DNA from: Massilia sp. IC2-477
Lineage (GTDB): Bacteria; Pseudomonadota; Gammaproteobacteria; Burkholderiales; Burkholderiaceae_D
Length of the DNA stretch: 64,000 nucleotides
Direction of reading: 5' to 3'
NCBI RefSeq assembly: GCF_020707265.1
Contig: NZ_JAJFEQ010000001.1
Location: 372,001-436,000, forward strand
The notes under the pieces were generated by a model. It was not told the origin of the DNA. It did not search any database and saw nothing but the letters and a program-made list of their open reading frames with translations. Below are positions 52,820-61,602 of this stretch, piece by piece (position 1 is the first letter of the stretch; each line of letters starts with the position of its first letter). The position numbers and the translations under genes were made by a program.

Positions 52820-54610
52820 ATGTCTTTTTTGAATAACTTGAAGGTCGGTACCCGCCTCGCACTCGGTTTCGCACTGGTGCTGGTGCTGCTGATCGTTGTG
52901 ACCGCAGTCGGCATCATGCGCATGGCGCAGATCCAGGACCGTCTTGACCAGGTGGTGAGCGTCAACAACGTGTCGACCGGTCTCGTGATCGACATGCGCA
53001 ACAACGTGGGCGACCGCGTCGCTTCGCTGCGCGTCCTGACCCTGATGACCGATCCGGCCGACATGGAACCGGAAATGGTCAAGTTCAAGGAACAGACCAA
53101 GAAGTACGAAGAAGCCCAGAAGAAGCTGTCGTCCCTGTTCGCGGCCCACGCCAGCGACAAGGAAAAGGCCCTGCTGGCCCAGATCAAGGAATTCGAAGGC
53201 CAGGCCATGCCGGCCATCCAGAAGGCCTCGGAACTCTACCTGGCCAACAACGCCATGGACGCCACCCGCGTGATGATCCGCGAAGTGCGCCCGGTGCAGA
53301 AGAAGTGGACCGAAGCCCTGGAGCAGCTGGCCGCCCTGGAAGTCAAGCAGAGCGCCCAGAGCAAGGTCGACGCCGAAGCGGAATACGTCAACGCCCGTAA
53401 CTTCATGATCGTCATGCTGCTGGCCGCCGTTGCCATGGGCGTGGCGGCAGCCTGGGTGATCTCGCGCAGCCTGCGCCAGCAGCTGGGTGGCGAGCCTGCC
53501 TACACCGCCAAGATCGCCGGCAGCATCGCCCATGGCGACCTGTCGATCGCCATCGAGACCGAAGCGTCCGACCGCGGCAGCCTGCTGGTGGAAATGAAAG
53601 AAATGCGCAACAGCCTGGTCGGCATCGTCGAACAGGTGCGCCGCGGCACCGAGACCATCGGCACCGCCTCGCGTGAAATCGCCGCCGGCAACATCGACCT
53701 GTCCTCGCGTACCGAACTGCAGGCCAGCTCGCTGGAAAAGACCGCGTCGGCCATGGAAGAACTGACCTCGACCGTCAAGCAGAACGCCGACAATGCCCGC
53801 CAGGCCAATGCGCTCGCCGCAACCGCCTCGGACGTGGCCCGCAAGGGTGGCGAAGTGGTGTCGCAGGTGGTTGGCACGATGGGCGAGATCAACAGCTCCG
53901 CAAGCAAGATCTCGGACATCATCGGCGTCATCGACGGCATCGCGTTCCAGACCAACATCCTGGCGCTGAACGCCGCGGTGGAGGCGGCACGTGCCGGTGA
54001 ACAGGGCCGCGGCTTCGCGGTGGTGGCATCGGAAGTGCGCAACCTGGCCCAGCGTTCGGCTGCGGCTGCAAAAGAAATCAAGACCCTGATCGGCGACTCC
54101 GTCGAGAAGGTCGAGCGCGGCAGCAAGCTGGTCGGCCAGGCCGGCGTGACGATGGACGAAGTGGTGACGAGCGTGAAACGCGTTACCGACATCATGAGCG
54201 AGATCGCCAACGCCAGCGCCGAGCAGAGCGCCGGTATCGAACAGGTCAACATGTCGATTATCGAGATGGACAGCATGACCCAGCAGAACGCCGCCCTGGT
54301 TGAAGAGGCCGCTGCCGCCGCGCAGAGCCTGCAGGACCAGGCAAGTGAACTGGCCCGCGTCGTCAGCATCTTCAAGCTGAGCGAGGGCGAGCAGTACCAG
54401 GCCGAAGCGCAGGCAGCAACTGCGGCTCCGGTCACCAGCACCGCCGTGGTGGTGCGTCCGGCCGCTGCCAAGCGTCCGGCGCCGGCCCTGAAAAAGCCGG
54501 TGAAGAAGGCTGCAGCTTCGGCTGCGGCGCAGGAAGAAGCACCGGCTGCACCTGCAGCCAAGCCGAAGAAGGCAGCCACCGTCGCCAGCGACGAGTGGGA
54601 AGAATTCTAA
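52820..54610 (+). CDS. Methyl-accepting chemotaxis protein with four-helix-bundle ligand domain
   Basis: 596 residues. TM1 about 11-32 ([20 protein letters not shown]), periplasmic helical sensor (4HB_MCP type) to about 193, TM2 about 194-212, HAMP to about 265, then the signalling domain with the hairpin tip [44 protein letters not shown] long Ala/Pro/Lys linker ends in DEWEEF, an xWxxF-type pentapeptide that tethers CheR/CheB. It would feed the chemotaxis kinase that steers a flagellum, but no che genes are in the window. Ligand unknown. Confidence 0.93.
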   Translation: MSFLNNLKVGTRLALGFALVLVLLIVVTAVGIMRMAQIQDRLDQVVSVNNVSTGLVIDMRNNVGDRVASLRVLTLMTDPADMEPEMVKFKEQTKKYEEAQKKLSSLFAAHASDKEKALLAQIKEFEGQAMPAIQKASELYLANNAMDATRVMIREVRPVQKKWTEALEQLAALEVKQSAQSKVDAEAEYVNARNFMIVMLLAAVAMGVAAAWVISRSLRQQLGGEPAYTAKIAGSIAHGDLSIAIETEASDRGSLLVEMKEMRNSLVGIVEQVRRGTETIGTASREIAAGNIDLSSRTELQASSLEKTASAMEELTSTVKQNADNARQANALAATASDVARKGGEVVSQVVGTMGEINSSASKISDIIGVIDGIAFQTNILALNAAVEAARAGEQGRGFAVVASEVRNLAQRSAAAAKEIKTLIGDSVEKVERGSKLVGQAGVTMDEVVTSVKRVTDIMSEIANASAEQSAGIEQVNMSIIEMDSMTQQNAALVEEAAAAAQSLQDQASELARVVSIFKLSEGEQYQAEAQAATAAPVTSTAVVVRPAAAKRPAPALKKPVKKAAASAAAQEEAPAAPAAKPKKAATVASDEWEEF

Positions 54611-54689
54611 GAGAGAAGTAGTGCCGGTCTTCGGGCCGGCTCGCAGTGAGACTGCCAACAACTTTAAACAAACCTTATTGGGGAAAAAC

Positions 54690-55034
54690 ATGAAAAACCT
54701 GACCGTGAAACTGATCGCTGCAATGACCCTGACCGCCGCCGCTGGCGCTACCTTCGCTGCCGAAGTGCCGGCATCGTTCGACCCGAAGAAGTGCGCGGTC
54801 GAATACCCGAAGGCCTCGCTGATGAACGAAGAGCAGGGCACCACTTCGGCATCGTTCCTGGTCAGCGCCGACGGCACCGTGACCGAATCGAAGCTGGAAA
54901 AGTCGAGCGGTTTCAAGAACCTGGACAAGGCAGCCCTGAAAGGCCTGTCGTCGTGCAAGTTCAAGCCGGGCACCAAGGACGGCGCACCGGCAGCGACCTG
55001 GACCAAGGTCGACTACGCCTGGAAGCTGGACTAA
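54690..55034 (+). CDS. Periplasmic TonB C-terminal-domain protein (no membrane anchor)
   Basis: 114 residues from the ATG at 54690. Signal peptide ends AAGATFAAE. The rest is a lone TonB C-terminal fold (CAVEYPKASLMNEEQGTTSASFLVSADGTVTESKLEKSSGF then LDKAALKGLSSCKFKPG), with two cysteines likely in a disulfide. A real TonB would need an N-terminal membrane helix and proline spacer. It probably does not energise transport itself. It may bind TonB boxes or have another role. Downstream of the chemoreceptor; terminator at 55058. Confidence 0.8.
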   Translation: MKNLTVKLIAAMTLTAAAGATFAAEVPASFDPKKCAVEYPKASLMNEEQGTTSASFLVSADGTVTESKLEKSSGFKNLDKAALKGLSSCKFKPGTKDGAPAATWTKVDYAWKLD

Positions 55035-55055
55035 TCCGGTTTTTCCTCCACGCAA

Positions 55056-55086
55056 AGCAGCCGGCGCATGCCGGCTGTTTTCTTTT
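55056..55086 (+). terminator. Rho-independent terminator after the TonB-domain gene
   Basis: CAGCCGGC-GCAT-GCCGGCTG stem followed by TTTTCTTTT. Confidence 0.9.
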
Positions 55087-55203
55087 ATGCATCAGTTACA
55101 TTTTCATGGCAGCATGTTTCGAATGTAAGAACTTTTTTCATTCCTCCCGTGCGCGGTTGGGCTTGGCTATAGTGGTTCCAACACAACCGAAAGGAGAAGT
55201 ACC

Positions 55204-55605
55204 ATGAAAAGCATTCTTGCCGCTACCGCAGCTGTCCTGATCTCTGCCGCAGCCTTCGCGCCGGTCCAGGCGCAGGCCCAGGGCCGCACTGAAGTGATCG
55301 TGGTGCGCCAGGCGCCGCCCCCGATGCGCCACGAGGCGATTCCCGCCGCCCGCCGCGGCTACGAGTGGGTGCCGGGCTACTGGAGCTATGACGGCCGCCG
55401 CTACGTGTGGGAACGTGGCCACTACGAGCGGGTGCGTGCCGGCTATGTCTACCAGCAACCGGTGTGGCGCCAGGACCGTAACGGCTGGTACCTCGAGCGC
55501 GGCGGCTGGACCCGCGACCGCGGCCACCTGGCTCGCCGCGACCGTGACGGCGACGGCGTCCCGAACCGCCATGACGCCCGTCCGAACAATCCGAACCGCT
55601 ACTAA
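55204..55605 (+). CDS. Small secreted WxxGxW/YXWGXW-repeat protein
   Basis: 133 residues. Signal peptide to about residue 25 (APVQAQAQ). Two aromatic repeats, [21 protein letters not shown] and [19 protein letters not shown], each with WxxGxW-like spacing, then a charged tail [15 protein letters not shown] resembling a Ca-binding thrombospondin-3 type loop. Such proteins are periplasmic or outer-membrane, of unknown function. AAGGAGAAG precedes the ATG. Confidence 0.85.
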   Translation: MKSILAATAAVLISAAAFAPVQAQAQGRTEVIVVRQAPPPMRHEAIPAARRGYEWVPGYWSYDGRRYVWERGHYERVRAGYVYQQPVWRQDRNGWYLERGGWTRDRGHLARRDRDGDGVPNRHDARPNNPNRY

Positions 55606-55613
55606 GCAAGTCG

Positions 55614-55638
55614 AACCGCCCTCCGGGGCGGTTTTTTT
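55614..55638 (+). terminator. Rho-independent terminator of the WxxGxW gene
   Basis: AACCGCC-CTCCGG-GGCGGTT stem then TTTTT. A second perfect stem GGCGCTGTCA / TGACAGCGCC follows at 55643-55666 with TTTT. Confidence 0.88.
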
Positions 55639-55668
55639 ACATGGCGCTGTCATTGCTGACAGCGCCTT

Positions 55669-57264
55669 TTATATGGCGAGCGGCGGCGCCGGCACGATGC
55701 CGACGGCGTCGAGGTCGGTGCAGACCCGGTTGCGCCCCTGCGCCTTGGCGCGGTAGAGCAGGGCGTCGGCCCGCATCACGAAAGCCTCGGGATCCTCGTT
55801 CTCGCCCGGCGTGCCATGGAAGGTGCAGGCGCCGGCGCTGATGGTCGCGATGCCGAGCGGATTGTCTGCGTGCGGAATGCCCAGGTCCATGACGGCCAGG
55901 CGCAGGCGCTCGGCCACGTAGCGGGCGCCGACCTGGCCGGTGGCCGGCAGGATCATCGCGAACTCCTCGCCGCCATAGCGCGCCGCCAGGTCGGTCGGGC
56001 GCGCCAGCACCCCGCCCAGCGCGCCCGCCACCTGGCGCAGGCATTCGTCGCCGGCCACGTGGCCGTAGCGGTCGTTGTACTTCTTGAAGAAATCCACGTC
56101 CAGCAGCACCAGCGACAGCGGCGCGCCGGTGCGGCGCGCGCGCTTGAGCTCGAGGCGCAGGGTCTCCTCGAAGTGGCGGCGGTTGGCGATGCCGGTCAGG
56201 CCGTCGTTGGTCGCCAGCACCGTCAGTTCCTGGTTGCGCTGCTGCAGTCCTTGTTTCGCGGTGCGCAGTTCGGCCTCGAGCTGGTCGCGGATCATGATCT
56301 GGCGCACCAGGCGCACGCCCACGCCCGCCAGCAGCAGCACCGCCAGCAGTGTGACGGCGGACAGCAGCACGGTCGACTGGTGCCACTCGGACAGGATCTC
56401 GCCCTTGGACTTGGCTACTGCAACGATCAGCGGCAGCGTGCCGAGGTGGCGGTAGCTGTACAGGCGCGTCACGCCGTCGATGTTCGAGCGCAGCATGGCG
56501 GTGCCGACCGGGCCGCTGGAGCGATACATGCTGAAGATCGGGCCGTTCGCCACGCTGGTGGCCACCAGCTTCTCGTTGAATGGGCGCCGGTAGACCAGGG
56601 TGCCGTCGTCGCGCGCGAGCACGACCGCGCCTTGGTGCCCGACGTCGAAGCTTTCGTACAGCTCGGCGAAGAAGGAAATCTCGATGGTGCCCAGCGCCAC
56701 GCCACCGAAGCTGCCGTCCGGTTTGTCGATGCGCCGCGATACCGGCAGCACCCACACCCCGCTCGAGCGGCTGCGGATCGGCTTGCCGACATGGACGGCG
56801 CGGCTGCGGTTGTGCTCGTGGTACTGGAAGTACTCGCGGTCGGCGTTGTTGGCGGCGATCGGGCGCTCGAGCGACGTCACCAGCCAGCTGCCGTCCGGGC
56901 CGTACACGAACAGGCCGTGCACTTCCTTTACCTGGGAAACCATGTTGCGCATATGGGCGTGCAAGCGGTCATTTGCGGCCGGGCTGCTGCCGTCGTGCTC
57001 GACGCGCTCGACCACGCCTGCCAGCACCGTGTCGACGATCCGCACCGTACTCTCGGCCTGGGCCGCGAGCGCACCCGCCATGTTCGAGGTCGCGGACGCG
57101 TGCTCGGCGAGGCGGCTCTGGCGCGCAGTCCATGCGCTCCAGCCCTGCGCCGCGACCAGCAGCACGCAGAACGAGACCAGTACCCGGATTGCATAGCGGA
57201 CCGCGGGGCGCTTCTTGGCCGTCAGCTTGCTGATGGGCGTAGGGGCGGTATGGTGTTCGGTCAT
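55669..57264 (-). CDS. Membrane diguanylate cyclase with periplasmic dCache-type sensor
   Basis: 531 residues from the ATG at 57264; a longer start at 57309 is possible. TM1 about 25-45, a periplasmic double-Cache-like domain (YFQYHEHNRSRAVHVGKPI, a typical PDC pocket motif), TM2 about 320-340, then GGDEF. The active site reads RYGGEEFAMI, with a product-inhibition RxxD site (RPTD) five residues upstream. It should make c-di-GMP in response to an external small molecule. Divergent from the lyase gene; opposes the EAL protein at 28191 in the same metabolite. Confidence 0.9.
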   Translation of the reverse strand: MTEHHTAPTPISKLTAKKRPAVRYAIRVLVSFCVLLVAAQGWSAWTARQSRLAEHASATSNMAGALAAQAESTVRIVDTVLAGVVERVEHDGSSPAANDRLHAHMRNMVSQVKEVHGLFVYGPDGSWLVTSLERPIAANNADREYFQYHEHNRSRAVHVGKPIRSRSSGVWVLPVSRRIDKPDGSFGGVALGTIEISFFAELYESFDVGHQGAVVLARDDGTLVYRRPFNEKLVATSVANGPIFSMYRSSGPVGTAMLRSNIDGVTRLYSYRHLGTLPLIVAVAKSKGEILSEWHQSTVLLSAVTLLAVLLLAGVGVRLVRQIMIRDQLEAELRTAKQGLQQRNQELTVLATNDGLTGIANRRHFEETLRLELKRARRTGAPLSLVLLDVDFFKKYNDRYGHVAGDECLRQVAGALGGVLARPTDLAARYGGEEFAMILPATGQVGARYVAERLRLAVMDLGIPHADNPLGIATISAGACTFHGTPGENEDPEAFVMRADALLYRAKAQGRNRVCTDLDAVGIVPAPPLAI

Positions 57265-57360
57265 CGGGAAGGTCACGTACGTGACAGGTTGCCATGGACT
57301 GAGCATATCCATGCCGCATGTAAAAGTCGAGCACGCGCACGCTTGGTGGGCGGCCGCTGG

Positions 57361-57405
57361 TTTACACGGGAAGACAAGCCTTCTAGAATAAGTTAAACGT
57401 TTTCC
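57361..57405 (+). promoter_or_regulatory. Lyase promoter with LacI-type operator
   Basis: -35 TTTACA (57361-57366), 17-base spacer, -10 TAGAAT (57384-57389), then GTTAAACGTTTTCC (57392-57405) over the expected start site. The same 14 bases occur at 60359-60372, and the core GTTAAACGTTT recurs at 61567. Confidence 0.85.
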
Positions 57406-57420
57406 AAAAAAGGAGGCAAG

Positions 57421-58422
57421 ATGCAGCACGGAGCGACTGTTTTACACCTTGCGACAAGGCGTCGTGCGGCGCGCCTGCGGCCCCTGGCGGCGGCCATGCT
57501 GCTGCTGGCGCTCGGGCCGGCGGGCGCACTGGCCTGCGACGCGCCGCCGGCGCCCGTGTTCGACATCGACGCCAACCGCTACTACACGGATGCGCGCAGC
57601 TCGGTCATCGACCCGGTGCTCAAGGCGCGCAACGAGGCCGCAGTCAAGCCGGTCAACGACTACCTGGAAGCGGTCGCGCGCAGTGCCGACGCCTGGCAGC
57701 GCAAGCGCGATCCGCAGGACGCGCGCTGCGCGCTGGGCTGGCTGGAAGCCTGGGCAAAGCAGGGCGCGCTGCTAGGCAAGATGAGCACCAACCAATCCTG
57801 GTACACCCGCAAGTGGACCCTGGGCGGCCTGGCGCTGAGTTACGCGCGCGTGCAGGCGGCCGCCTCGCCTGAACAGCGCAAGGCCATCGAAGCCTGGTTG
57901 CGCGCCCTGGCCGAGCCGACCATCGCGCACGCCGACGCCCACAAGGGCGTGCGCAACAACCACTATTACTGGGAAGGCCTGGCCATCACCGCGGTCGGCG
58001 CCGTGACCGGCGAAGCGCGCTACCTGGCCTGGGGCCGCAAGGTGTTCGACCATGCGATGGGGCAGGTGCAGCCGGACGGCTCGCTGCCGCACGAGATGGC
58101 GCGCGCCGCCAAGGCCCTGCATTACCACCTGTACGCCGCCGCGCCCCTGGTGCTGATGGCCTCGATCCTGGACATCCAGCATCCGCACCTCGACCGCCTG
58201 GTGCGCTTTGGCGCGGAGAACGTCGCCAACCCGGCCGCCATCGAACGCATGGCAGGCGCCGCGCAGGAGCGGCCCTCGCGCATGCCCGGCTGGGTCGCGA
58301 TCTACGACCGCCACGCCACGCAGCCCGTGTCGACCGTGCCGCCTCCTGCCAACAACTGGGACGCGCGCATGGGTGGCGATCGCAGCCTGCCCAATCCGCT
58401 CGAGCATCCGCGCCGCGGCTAG
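57421..58422 (+). CDS. PL5-like polysaccharide (alginate/polyuronate) lyase, secreted
   Basis: 333 residues. Signal peptide ends GALAC (lipobox-like). The (alpha/alpha) fold of the alginate-lyase family contains QSWYTRKWTLGG, the catalytic RNNHYYWEGLAIT (N179, N180, H181) and LPHEMARAAKALHYHLYA with a candidate Tyr/Arg. PL5 enzymes cleave mannuronan by beta-elimination; some relatives act on polyglucuronate or hyaluronan. AGGAGG precedes the ATG. The promoter operator ties it to the LacI repressor at 60427. Confidence 0.85.
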   Translation: MQHGATVLHLATRRRAARLRPLAAAMLLLALGPAGALACDAPPAPVFDIDANRYYTDARSSVIDPVLKARNEAAVKPVNDYLEAVARSADAWQRKRDPQDARCALGWLEAWAKQGALLGKMSTNQSWYTRKWTLGGLALSYARVQAAASPEQRKAIEAWLRALAEPTIAHADAHKGVRNNHYYWEGLAITAVGAVTGEARYLAWGRKVFDHAMGQVQPDGSLPHEMARAAKALHYHLYAAAPLVLMASILDIQHPHLDRLVRFGAENVANPAAIERMAGAAQERPSRMPGWVAIYDRHATQPVSTVPPPANNWDARMGGDRSLPNPLEHPRRG

Positions 58423-58433
58423 TCCCCACTACC

Positions 58434-58471
58434 AAAAAAAGCCGGACCGGCGGCGAGGCCGCGGTCCGGAG
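58434..58471 (-). terminator. Terminator of the 609-residue gene (minus strand)
   Basis: GC-rich stem CCGGACCG.../...CGGTCCGG at 58442-58469, followed on the minus strand by seven T (A at 58434-58440). Convergent with the lyase gene end. Confidence 0.8.
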
Positions 58472-58509
58472 CAAACGCGAGGAGACGCGTGGAGAGCTGA
58501 GGTGAAAGC

Positions 58510-60339
58510 TTACTGGTAGCGGATGGTCCAGCGCACCACCAGCGGCTCGCGCATGCTGAAGGCGCCGCTGCTGCAGCGAACGATCGTGTTCATCGCACCG
58601 TAAGGCGCGCGATACAGCTCGCTGCCGCCGGTTGGTTGGGCCGTGCAGGAGGACAGGCCGCTCACCTCGAAGGCCTGTACCGCGCCTTCCTTGAAGCGCA
58701 CGGTATTGCCCTCGACCGTGGCGCCGCTCGAGAACGAGGGGAAGTCCAGGCTCAGCGTCGACACGCTCAGGGGCGCCGTCGGGATGTAGCGGTCGGTGCG
58801 GGTGATGGCGCCCGGTTGCAGGGAGTACTCGGTCTCGACGCGGATGCGCGCATCCTTGATCGGCAGGTTCTTGCCCAGCTTCGACAGCGCGTCCTGGCGA
58901 TACGTGAGCACCTGGCCGGCGCCGCGCGGCGTGACCTGGATATCCTTCATCCACGCGGTCGCAATCAGCTCGCTGCCGTCGGCCAGCGTAAACTTGGGCA
59001 GCAGCTGCGTGTTCTGCGGGCCGCTGTCGGCCACGCCGGAGATCACGTTGTGGGCGAAGGGCAGCGGGAAGTAGGGGCTGTTGTCGTGCTGGCTCTGGCC
59101 GCCGTTGATGATCGACAGGCTGAACACGTGGCCCTTGTCGCGCCAGATCGCCAGCGCGCGGTCGTATTCGCCGCGTGCGAAGCGGGTCAGGCTGAACTTC
59201 GGACGGGTGCGCTCCAGCCATGCGGCCAGGTCCTTGCGCGGCACGACGTCCTTCATGCCGGCCTTGTTCCACATCTCGTTGGTGGCGATCAGCTGGTGCA
59301 GCAGCGAAAAATTCTCGCCCAGGATGCGGTGCTTGCCGCGGTAGGTGTCGGTGCGGCGCCCGCCATTCCACATGTCGACCGAATGGATCTCAGGGTTGTA
59401 CCAGAACTTCATGTAGCGCTCGGCGATGCGGCTCGAGTAGGCGTACGCGTATTCCTTTTCTTCCGGAGTCAGGACGCCCAGGTAGGCCGCGGTCGACAGG
59501 ATTTCCAGCATCGCGGTCTCGCCATAGGGGCCGAGGCTGCGGCCCATGGTAAAGCCGCTGCCATCGGCAGTGGCGCTGTTCAGGGCCACGTCGGCCGACT
59601 TGCGCAGCAGGGCCTTGAGTTCGGGCGTGACTTCGAGACCGGTCTCGATGAAGCGTTCGCAGATCTCGGCGGCGAGCAGGATGCTGTAGCGGTCGAAGCG
59701 GCCCTGGCCGTCGGTTTCGTCGCTGAAGCCGAATTCGCCCGAGTAGGCGGCGTAATGCTTCATCATCTTGTCGAGCAGGACTTCGCTGCCGGCCGTGTCT
59801 TCCCAGCCCATCAGCATGCGCAGGCGCGCGATGCTGAAAGCGACCCCGTAGTAGTTGGTCGGCAGGCTGATCAGCTCATAGCTCGGCGTGCGCACGAAAC
59901 TGCGCCAGTCGAGCTTCTTGCGTAGCGCTTCCAGAGTCTGCGGACGCACCGCGCGTTCGAGCAGGCCGGCCTGCTTGAGGCGATGCAGGGCGCCGATGTA
60001 GTAATAGATGCCCCAGGACTCGTTGTCCATGCCGATGGTGAGGTCGGCGATGTCGGCATACTCGCGCAGCATGCCGGGCAGGCGCGGATCGTCCTTCGGC
60101 AGGTGCAGCAGCACGTCGGCCAGGCCGGTGGCGACTTTCCCGGGCAGGAACTTGTCCTTGGCCTTAAAGGACTCGCGTCCTTCCATCGTCATGCCCGCCT
60201 TTTCCTTGCTGAGCTTCTGGAACAGGTATTCGAGCTGCGGGTAGGCCTGCTCGACGCTGCGCTGCAGCGGCGGCGTGACCTGGGCGAAGGCAGGCAGGGC
60301 CAGCAGCGATGCTGCAAGCAGGGGAAGAGCGTGACGCAT
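58510..60339 (-). CDS. Large secreted protein, probable (alpha/alpha)-toroid polysaccharide lyase or related
   Basis: 609 residues; signal peptide ends PAFA (about residue 19). The N-terminal ~370 residues are helical with motifs LPTNYYGVAFSIARLRM, RFDRYSILLAAEI, SLGPYGETAMLEIL and RTDTYRGKHRILGENFSLLHQL, rich in Tyr/His/Arg as in (alpha/alpha)n lyases. A beta-sandwich C-terminal part follows. Not a family I can name (heparinase II/III-, PL8- or ulvan-lyase-like are candidates). Shares its operator sequence with the PL5 lyase and udh promoters, so it acts in the same pathway. Confidence 0.55.
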   Translation of the reverse strand: MRHALPLLAASLLALPAFAQVTPPLQRSVEQAYPQLEYLFQKLSKEKAGMTMEGRESFKAKDKFLPGKVATGLADVLLHLPKDDPRLPGMLREYADIADLTIGMDNESWGIYYYIGALHRLKQAGLLERAVRPQTLEALRKKLDWRSFVRTPSYELISLPTNYYGVAFSIARLRMLMGWEDTAGSEVLLDKMMKHYAAYSGEFGFSDETDGQGRFDRYSILLAAEICERFIETGLEVTPELKALLRKSADVALNSATADGSGFTMGRSLGPYGETAMLEILSTAAYLGVLTPEEKEYAYAYSSRIAERYMKFWYNPEIHSVDMWNGGRRTDTYRGKHRILGENFSLLHQLIATNEMWNKAGMKDVVPRKDLAAWLERTRPKFSLTRFARGEYDRALAIWRDKGHVFSLSIINGGQSQHDNSPYFPLPFAHNVISGVADSGPQNTQLLPKFTLADGSELIATAWMKDIQVTPRGAGQVLTYRQDALSKLGKNLPIKDARIRVETEYSLQPGAITRTDRYIPTAPLSVSTLSLDFPSFSSGATVEGNTVRFKEGAVQAFEVSGLSSCTAQPTGGSELYRAPYGAMNTIVRCSSGAFSMREPLVVRWTIRYQ

Positions 60340-60358
60340 GAAGGATGTCTCCGGTGTT

Positions 60359-60403
60359 GTTAAACGTTTTCCTAAATATAGGCGAACGCTTCCGGAATGT
60401 AAA
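60359..60403 (-). promoter_or_regulatory. Promoter of the 609-residue gene with LacI-type operator
   Basis: Minus strand: -35 TTTACA (60398-60403), exactly 17 bases, -10 TATATT (60375-60380), then GGAAAACGTTTAAC (60359-60372) at the start site. The operator is the same 14-base sequence as at 57392, read in the same absolute direction. Confidence 0.87.
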
Positions 60404-60426
60404 GTATTGCAGGGCCGGATTTTGTA

Positions 60427-61422
60427 TCAGGCCTGACGCGCCTGGGTAGACGCGCGCAGCACCAGCTGGGGGGCGACCTTGGTCAGTTTCTCGACCTGTT
60501 CGCCGCGAATCACTTGCAGCAGCTTGCTCATGGCGGTGGCGCCCATGCGTTCGCTCTGCAGGTCGACCGTGGTGAGCGCCGGCGTCACGTACTTCCCGTA
60601 GGGGATGTTGTCGAAGCCGACCACCGACAGGTCGCGCGGAATCGACAGACCGAGATTGGCGGCTTCCTTCATGAAGCCGAGCGCCATCAGGTCGTTATAG
60701 CAGATCACCGCGTCGGGACGCTTCGCTTGCAGGACGATGGCCGAGCACATGCGCTCCCCCTCGGCCATCGACGGGGTCTCGCCGTCGAACACGGTGAGCT
60801 CGATCCCGCTCCCGTCCAGGCATTCGCGGATGCCGCCGAGGCGCTCCTCGTCGCGGCGCGACTTCGAAAAGCCGAGGTAGGCGATGCGCCGATGGCCGAG
60901 CATGCGCAGGTGCTGGGCCAGCAGGAAGGCGCCGCCATGGTCGTCGCTCGCCACGGTCGGAATCGACAGTTCATTGAGCGACCCGAAGAACACGAGCGGT
61001 TTGTCGATCTCGGCCATCCAGGCCATCTCGTGCTCGCGCAGGCGCGAGAACACGATCATGCCGTCCACGCGCCGGCTCAGGTCTTCCAGGGTGCGGCGCT
61101 CGCGGCTGGGCGTTTCTTCGGTATCGACCAGCACCACCGAATACTCGTGGTCGTGCGCGACCCGGTTGGCGCCTTTCAGGATGCTGCTGAAGTGGGGGTT
61201 GGTCACGTCCAGCACCGACAGCCCGATGGTATTGGTGCGCCCGGTGATCATCGACTTGGCCAGCGGATTGGACCGGTAGCCCAGGCTGGCAATCGCCGCA
61301 TCCAGCGCCGCCTCGACCTTGGGCGAGAAGCGCTGTGCACCGTTGATGTACTTGGACACGGTGGCGGTGGACACCTGGGCGGCTGCGGCGACGTCGCGGA
61401 TGGTTGGCGCGGAACTTTTCAT
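60427..61422 (-). CDS. LacI/GalR-family repressor of the uronate/polysaccharide regulon
   Basis: 331 residues. HTH TIRDVAAAAQVSTATVSKYINGAQRFSPK (about 7-35), hinge with YRSNPLAKSM (Leu-Ala for minor groove), then a periplasmic-binding-like ligand domain (GLSVLDVTNPHFSSILKGAN, AVICYNDLMALGFMKE, LSVVGFDNIPYGKYVTPALTTV). It is divergent from udh and flanked by three promoters carrying the same palindromic operator, hence its targets. Inducer probably a uronate or oligouronide. No operator copy was found before its own start. Confidence 0.92.
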   Translation of the reverse strand: MKSSAPTIRDVAAAAQVSTATVSKYINGAQRFSPKVEAALDAAIASLGYRSNPLAKSMITGRTNTIGLSVLDVTNPHFSSILKGANRVAHDHEYSVVLVDTEETPSRERRTLEDLSRRVDGMIVFSRLREHEMAWMAEIDKPLVFFGSLNELSIPTVASDDHGGAFLLAQHLRMLGHRRIAYLGFSKSRRDEERLGGIRECLDGSGIELTVFDGETPSMAEGERMCSAIVLQAKRPDAVICYNDLMALGFMKEAANLGLSIPRDLSVVGFDNIPYGKYVTPALTTVDLQSERMGATAMSKLLQVIRGEQVEKLTKVAPQLVLRASTQARQA

Positions 61423-61535
61423 GATCGGGTAATCGTTATTTGACAGAGCATCTTAACATGCAGCGCCGGGCAGGAAACCAGCCGGCGCCGGGGGAAGATC
61501 GAATATCCCGGAGTGCAAAAGCGGCGGGTTCGGCA

Positions 61536-61584
61536 TTGACGCATGCGCGGATTCGGCTATACTTAAGTTAAACGTTTAACTTAA
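61536..61584 (+). promoter_or_regulatory. udh promoter with a 22-bp perfect palindromic operator
   Basis: -35 TTGACG (61536-61541), 16-base spacer, -10 TATACT (61558-61563), then a perfect 22-bp palindrome 61563-61584 centred on the core GTTAAACGTTTAAC (61567-61580). It covers the start site 18-40 bases before the udh ATG. Strongest of the three operators. Confidence 0.9.
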
Positions 61585-61602
61585 CACACTGGAGCACCAT
61601 CC

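Noticed and set aside
54623..54640. GCCGGTC/GGCCGGC hairpin after the chemoreceptor as terminator
   Set aside because: Seven-base stem with a G-U pair and no T tract; the TonB-domain gene follows closely, so read-through is likely.
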